Assembly (NCBI RefSeq): GCF_900176635.1
Contig: NZ_FXLN01000004.1
Location: 806,001-870,000 of the forward strand
Length of the DNA: 64,000 nt
Source: Clostridium merdae
GTDB taxonomy: Bacteria; Bacillota; Clostridia; Oscillospirales; Acutalibacteraceae
Direction: 5' to 3'
Positions within the stretch are counted from its first letter, which is position 1; the number at the start of each line of letters is the position of its first letter. The notes beneath the pieces are model-generated. The model saw nothing but the letters and a program-made list of their open reading frames with translations. It had not been told where the DNA came from and made no database searches. This document shows positions 61,678 through 64,000 of this stretch, piece by piece. A program made the translations under genes and the position numbers.

Positions 61678-62369
61678 TTTACATCCTCCTTTGGTATAAG
61701 TTGTTCCAATTGATCTGCTATTTGTAACAGTTGAGCCGATTCTTTTGGCTCTTTCTCCTTTAGGCCTTGTCCGCGAGCGCGTAACGACGAAACTTGTTTT
61801 TGAATGTATCGGTAAGCAGCAGGAGTATTGGGCTGAAGAATTCCGATATACGGGTACCATTCCCCGGTAACGACCGGCTCTTTTTGCCATTGCACCAGCA
61901 TAACACTGTATACATGGCTCCGCGACTCTACCGCTTCTTCCTGTAACACAACAAAGCCATTGTTTCGTAGGTACTCCCGGAGCTCAGGGGCACAGGTCAT
62001 CGGCTGTAAAATCAGGCGGCGTTCCTCTTGTCTTACCCACGGTACTTGCGCGAGGATTTGAGCAATTAATTCGCCGCCCATTCCCGCAATTACAATGTCT
62101 TCTGCTTCTTCCGGCAGTATCGCTTCCAATCCATTCGACATACGAACCGTAATATGTTCTGTTTCATACCGTCTTAAGTTTTCTTCTGCATTCGCCAGCG
62201 GGCCACTGCGAATATCTGCCGCCACTGCCGAGCGTATAAGGCCCTGCTTTTCCAGCCAAACGGGCAAATAGGCATGGTCGGTACCAATGTCTACCAGTTT
62301 TGCGCCCGGCCTTACAAAATTTGCACATAGCTGAAGCCTTGCATCTAGTTGAAATAAAGGTCTGCTCAC
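61674..62369 (-). CDS. trmK: tRNA (adenine(22)-N1)-methyltransferase TrmK
   Basis: The 231-residue enzyme methylates N1 of adenine 22 in tRNA, using S-adenosylmethionine. Class I methyltransferase motifs are VDIGTDHAYLPVWL at about residues 26-39 and IVIAGMGGELI at about 93-103, followed by LILQPM. A C-terminal helical part (about 185-225) is typical of TrmK. The start is a GTG behind GGGGAGG. It is coupled to the nif3 gene. Confidence 0.94.
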   Translation of the reverse strand: MSRPLFQLDARLQLCANFVRPGAKLVDIGTDHAYLPVWLEKQGLIRSAVAADIRSGPLANAEENLRRYETEHITVRMSNGLEAILPEEAEDIVIAGMGGELIAQILAQVPWVRQEERRLILQPMTCAPELREYLRNNGFVVLQEEAVESRSHVYSVMLVQWQKEPVVTGEWYPYIGILQPNTPAAYRYIQKQVSSLRARGQGLKEKEPKESAQLLQIADQLEQLIPKEDVK

Positions 62370-62425
62370 ACAATTCCTCCCCGTTATTCGGTGACAAGGA
62401 TGCTCCCTCTCACCCTACAAAAGAA

Positions 62426-62453
62426 CCGCCCGGGCAAAGAAACTGCCGGGCGG
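62426..62453 (-). terminator. Terminator after the DUF1858 gene
   Basis: CCGCCCGG pairs with CCGGGCGG, with two more pairs around a 1-nt bulge, and the minus strand continues with a T-rich stretch. It separates the DUF1858 gene from trmK. Confidence 0.75.
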
Positions 62454-62476
62454 CGATAATAGCGGATTCTTTTTGC

Positions 62477-62686
62477 TTATTTCGCACCAAGGTGTGCGTT
62501 CAGCTTTTCTAAAAGAATAGCGGGGTCTACACCGTGTACCATGCAGGCCTGCTCAATGGATTCACCACGAGAAGCCGGGCAGCCCAGGCAGTGCATACCC
62601 ATCTCCAAAAAGAAAGGTGCGGTAGTTTCATCTAAATCAAGAATATCGCCAATCACGGTATCCTTTGTAATTTTTACGTCTGCCAT
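62477..62686 (-). CDS. DUF1858 domain protein
   Basis: This 69-residue protein matches DUF1858 over its whole length: ITKDTVIGDILDLDETTAPFF, then EMGMHCLGCPAS with the CLGC pair, and a final helical part. The family is related to small redox or metal-binding domains (ScdA N-terminal-like); biochemical function is not known. AGGAGG lies before the ATG. It forms a single-gene unit with the terminator at 62426-62453. Confidence 0.9.
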   Translation of the reverse strand: MADVKITKDTVIGDILDLDETTAPFFLEMGMHCLGCPASRGESIEQACMVHGVDPAILLEKLNAHLGAK

Positions 62687-62762
62687 ATATATTGTCCTCC
62701 GTTTTTTAAACTCTTTTCATTATAATACCCGAAAGTAAAAAAATCAATCCCCGTGCATACTA

Positions 62763-62796
62763 CAAAAAACACCCCTGCGTTTCACGCAGGGGTGTT
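62763..62796 (-). terminator. Terminator after the zinc-ribbon gene
   Basis: Perfect 12-bp arms (62768-62779 and 62785-62796) with a 5-nt loop are followed by TTTTTT on the minus strand. Confidence 0.92.
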
Positions 62797-62812
62797 AATC
62801 GCTCGCATTTTA

Positions 62813-63091
62813 TTAGTCTTCTTCTCTCATTTTTGCAAAGCATTCGCTGCAATAAACCGGGCGATCTTCACGGGGCTTAAACGGAACCTTTGCTTCTTTA
62901 CCACAAGATGCGCAAGTTGCCACAAACATTTCACGTTCTGGTTTCGCTGCATTTTTACGGTTGTCGCGGCAGCTCTTGCAACGCTGGGGCTCATTTACGA
63001 AACCCTTAGCTGCATAAAACTCCTGCTCACCGGCTGTAAAAACAAATTCCGCGCCGCACTCTTTGCATATGAGAGTCTTGTCCTCGTACAT
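62813..63091 (-). CDS. Small zinc-ribbon protein (zf-trcl-like)
   Basis: The 92-residue protein has four Cys pairs: CKEC (9-12), CKSC near 38, CASC near 60 and CSEC near 81, enough for two zinc sites. The first part (TLICKECGAEFVFTAGEQEFYAAKGF) is the probable zinc-binding domain family often called zf-trcl. The role is unknown; RNA or DNA contact is possible. It lies behind a SigH-like sigma gene and a tRNA-like sequence on the same strand and ends at a strong terminator. Confidence 0.88.
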   Translation of the reverse strand: MYEDKTLICKECGAEFVFTAGEQEFYAAKGFVNEPQRCKSCRDNRKNAAKPEREMFVATCASCGKEAKVPFKPREDRPVYCSECFAKMREED

Positions 63092-63122
63092 TTGATGATA
63101 CCTCGCTTTGAATAAAGATATT

Positions 63123-63186
63123 TGCCCTTAGACGGATTCGCACCGACTCCTTTGATTACCAACGCTCTACGTAAGCTACCCGGGCA
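63123..63186 (-). other. Shortened tRNA-like sequence, possible tRNA remnant
   Basis: On the minus strand these 64 nt look like a tRNA that has lost parts. The ends TGCCC/GGGCA could pair as an acceptor, a TAGCTTACGTAGAGC segment resembles a D-arm with a shortened loop, and GTCGG-TGCGAAT-CCGTC resembles a T-arm with one mismatch and an altered loop. A normal anticodon stem cannot be formed, the length is about 9 nt short, and no CCA is encoded. It lies between the sigma gene stop and the zinc-ribbon gene start. Confidence 0.35.
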
Positions 63187-63195
63187 TAGTCTAGA

Positions 63196-63789
63196 CTAAA
63201 ATGGATTTTTCAGTTTTTTACGCACCCTTTGAATCGCATTATCCACTGCTTTTACAGTTACCGCTTGTTTTTGTGCGATCTCTTGGTACGTGCAACCATT
63301 TAAATATAAAAATAGCACTTCCTGCTCCATTTTAGACAAGCTTTGATTGATACGGGCTCGTAGTCCTTCCAAGTTTTCCCTGTCAATCAACAATGTTTCC
63401 GGATTGGCAATTTGATCGGACATAAGCGAAGTTGTCCAGCAGTCATTCTGCTCCGCATCATGAAAAGAAACAAAATTATGTAAAGGTAAATTTTTTCGGC
63501 TAAGTGCTGATCGGCACGCCGTTACCATTTGATGATAAATACAAACACCTGCATACGTTTTAAAACTGGCAGAACCACTGGAACGGTAGCTGTGTGCCGC
63601 ATGCAACAAGCCTAACAGCCCCTCCTGGTACAAATCTTCAGCGTCAATCGGCACCCCTCGGAACGCAGAGGCTTTCCCTCGTATCAACCCCATGTAGCGC
63701 GCCGTTAATTCAACGAAAGCATCCATATTTCCTTCGTTTACTAGCTCTGCTACTTGCTGGTCAGAAAGTTCCGGCAATTGATTAAACAA
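63196..63789 (-). CDS. SigH-like sigma-70 family RNA polymerase sigma factor
   Basis: This 197-residue protein has sigma region 2 (AFRGVPIDAEDLYQEGLLGLL, ASFKTYAGVCIYHQM) and region 4 with the helix-turn-helix CTYQEIAQKQAVTVKAVDNAI. Length and motif spacing fit the SigH group that acts at the start of sporulation and in stationary phase. The start is taken as a TTG 6 nt behind GAGGTG; a GTG inside that site (63798) is the other option. It has a near-consensus vegetative promoter. Confidence 0.85.
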   Translation of the reverse strand: MFNQLPELSDQQVAELVNEGNMDAFVELTARYMGLIRGKASAFRGVPIDAEDLYQEGLLGLLHAAHSYRSSGSASFKTYAGVCIYHQMVTACRSALSRKNLPLHNFVSFHDAEQNDCWTTSLMSDQIANPETLLIDRENLEGLRARINQSLSKMEQEVLFLYLNGCTYQEIAQKQAVTVKAVDNAIQRVRKKLKNPF

Positions 63790-63827
63790 AATAAGCACCT
63801 CAGGTATCAGCGATTCTTTATGGTTTT

Positions 63828-63856
63828 ATTTTACACTCTTTTCTCATTAAAGTCAA
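63828..63856 (-). promoter_or_regulatory. Vegetative promoter of the SigH-like gene
   Basis: On the minus strand TTGACT (63856-63851) and TAAAAT (63833-63828) are 17 nt apart, about 38 nt before the start codon. The rest to 64000 is AT-rich; a TATAAT near 63993-63998 may belong to a rightward promoter cut by the window end. Confidence 0.8.
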
Positions 63857-64000
63857 TAAAAATTACAAAATTATTTGTATTTAATTGTAAAAATAGTAAT
63901 ACACGCACAAAATTTTTCTTTATTTGCTAAAATACGAGCTTTTTGATGTGCAAATTTTTCCCAATTTATGGAAATAGCTTAAAATGTTCGTTATAATGAA

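Noticed and set aside
61678..61890. 71-residue N-terminal extension of the Nif3 protein
   Set aside because: It overlaps the trmK coding region in another frame, while the ATG at 61677 has AAAGGAGG and the standard 4-nt overlap.

Overview
This window comes from a motile Firmicute, most likely a class Clostridia member of the Ruminococcaceae/Oscillospiraceae type (inferred). The support is moderate GC with AT-rich spacers, strong GGAGG-type ribosome binding sites, frequent TTG/GTG starts, FliY/CheC/CheD chemotaxis proteins, FliW-CsrA flagellin control, DnaD/DnaI-type helicase loading, TypA, RqcH, TrmK and a SigH-like sigma factor. No prophage, insertion sequence, CRISPR array or rRNA was seen.

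Layout. (1) 1-5433, leftward: an interrupted secreted-protein gene, a radical SAM protein coupled to pgeF, a DEDD exonuclease and typA. (2) 5733-13279: an EamA exporter, a DUF4261 protein, tRNA-Gly(GCC), then a rightward group with a DnaD protein, a DnaI-like loader, a DUF2207 membrane protein, an AhpD-like/PII-like fusion and a PEBP-family protein. (3) 13365-20531, leftward: prfB followed by a compact polysaccharide assembly cluster (Wzx flippase, membrane leucine-rich-repeat protein, Wzy-like polymerase, two glycosyltransferases), mostly joined by 4-nt overlaps. (4) 20896-24260, rightward: zinc-ribbon/DUF2628 membrane protein with galU, then rpsF-ssb-rpsR. (5) 24295-25775, leftward: LytTR regulator, DUF3021 protein and an ICMT-like methyltransferase. 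(6) 25963-50231, leftward: one long flagellar/chemotaxis operon, flgB-flgC-fliE-fliF-fliG-fliH-fliI-fliJ-fliK-flgD-(flagellar operon protein)-flgE-flbD-fliM-fliY-cheY-fliO-fliP-fliQ-fliR-flhB-flhA-sigD-flgF-flgG-fapA-cheC-cheD. (7) 50429-56716, rightward and divergent: flgM-flgN-flgK-flgL-fliW-csrA-hag. (8) 56799-63856: a response regulator-GGDEF protein, a collagen-like protein, then leftward rqcH-nif3-trmK, a DUF1858 protein, a zinc-ribbon protein and a SigH-like sigma factor.

How it works together. A vegetative (SigA-type) promoter at 50203-50231 faces left into the basal body/hook/export operon, whose distal part encodes SigD. A perfect SigD promoter at 50429-50455 faces right into flgM (anti-SigD), the FlgN chaperone and the hook-filament junction genes. 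The flagellin gene has its own SigD-like promoter and a structured leader with a GGA-bearing hairpin loop, next to fliW and csrA, which are the expected regulators of that leader. fliL, flhF, flhG, motAB, fliD, fliS, cheA, cheW, cheB and cheR are not in the window.

Most worth a second look: the tandemly duplicated C-terminal domain of FlgD; the leucine-rich-repeat membrane protein inside the Wzx/Wzy operon; the AhpD-like protein fused to the domain normally inserted in Nif3 proteins, while the local Nif3 lacks it; the collagen-like protein with a cysteine-rich head; a nonsense codon inside the signal peptide of the first gene; and a shortened tRNA-like sequence behind the sigma factor gene. 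I see no clear evidence for a wholly new defence or mobile system.
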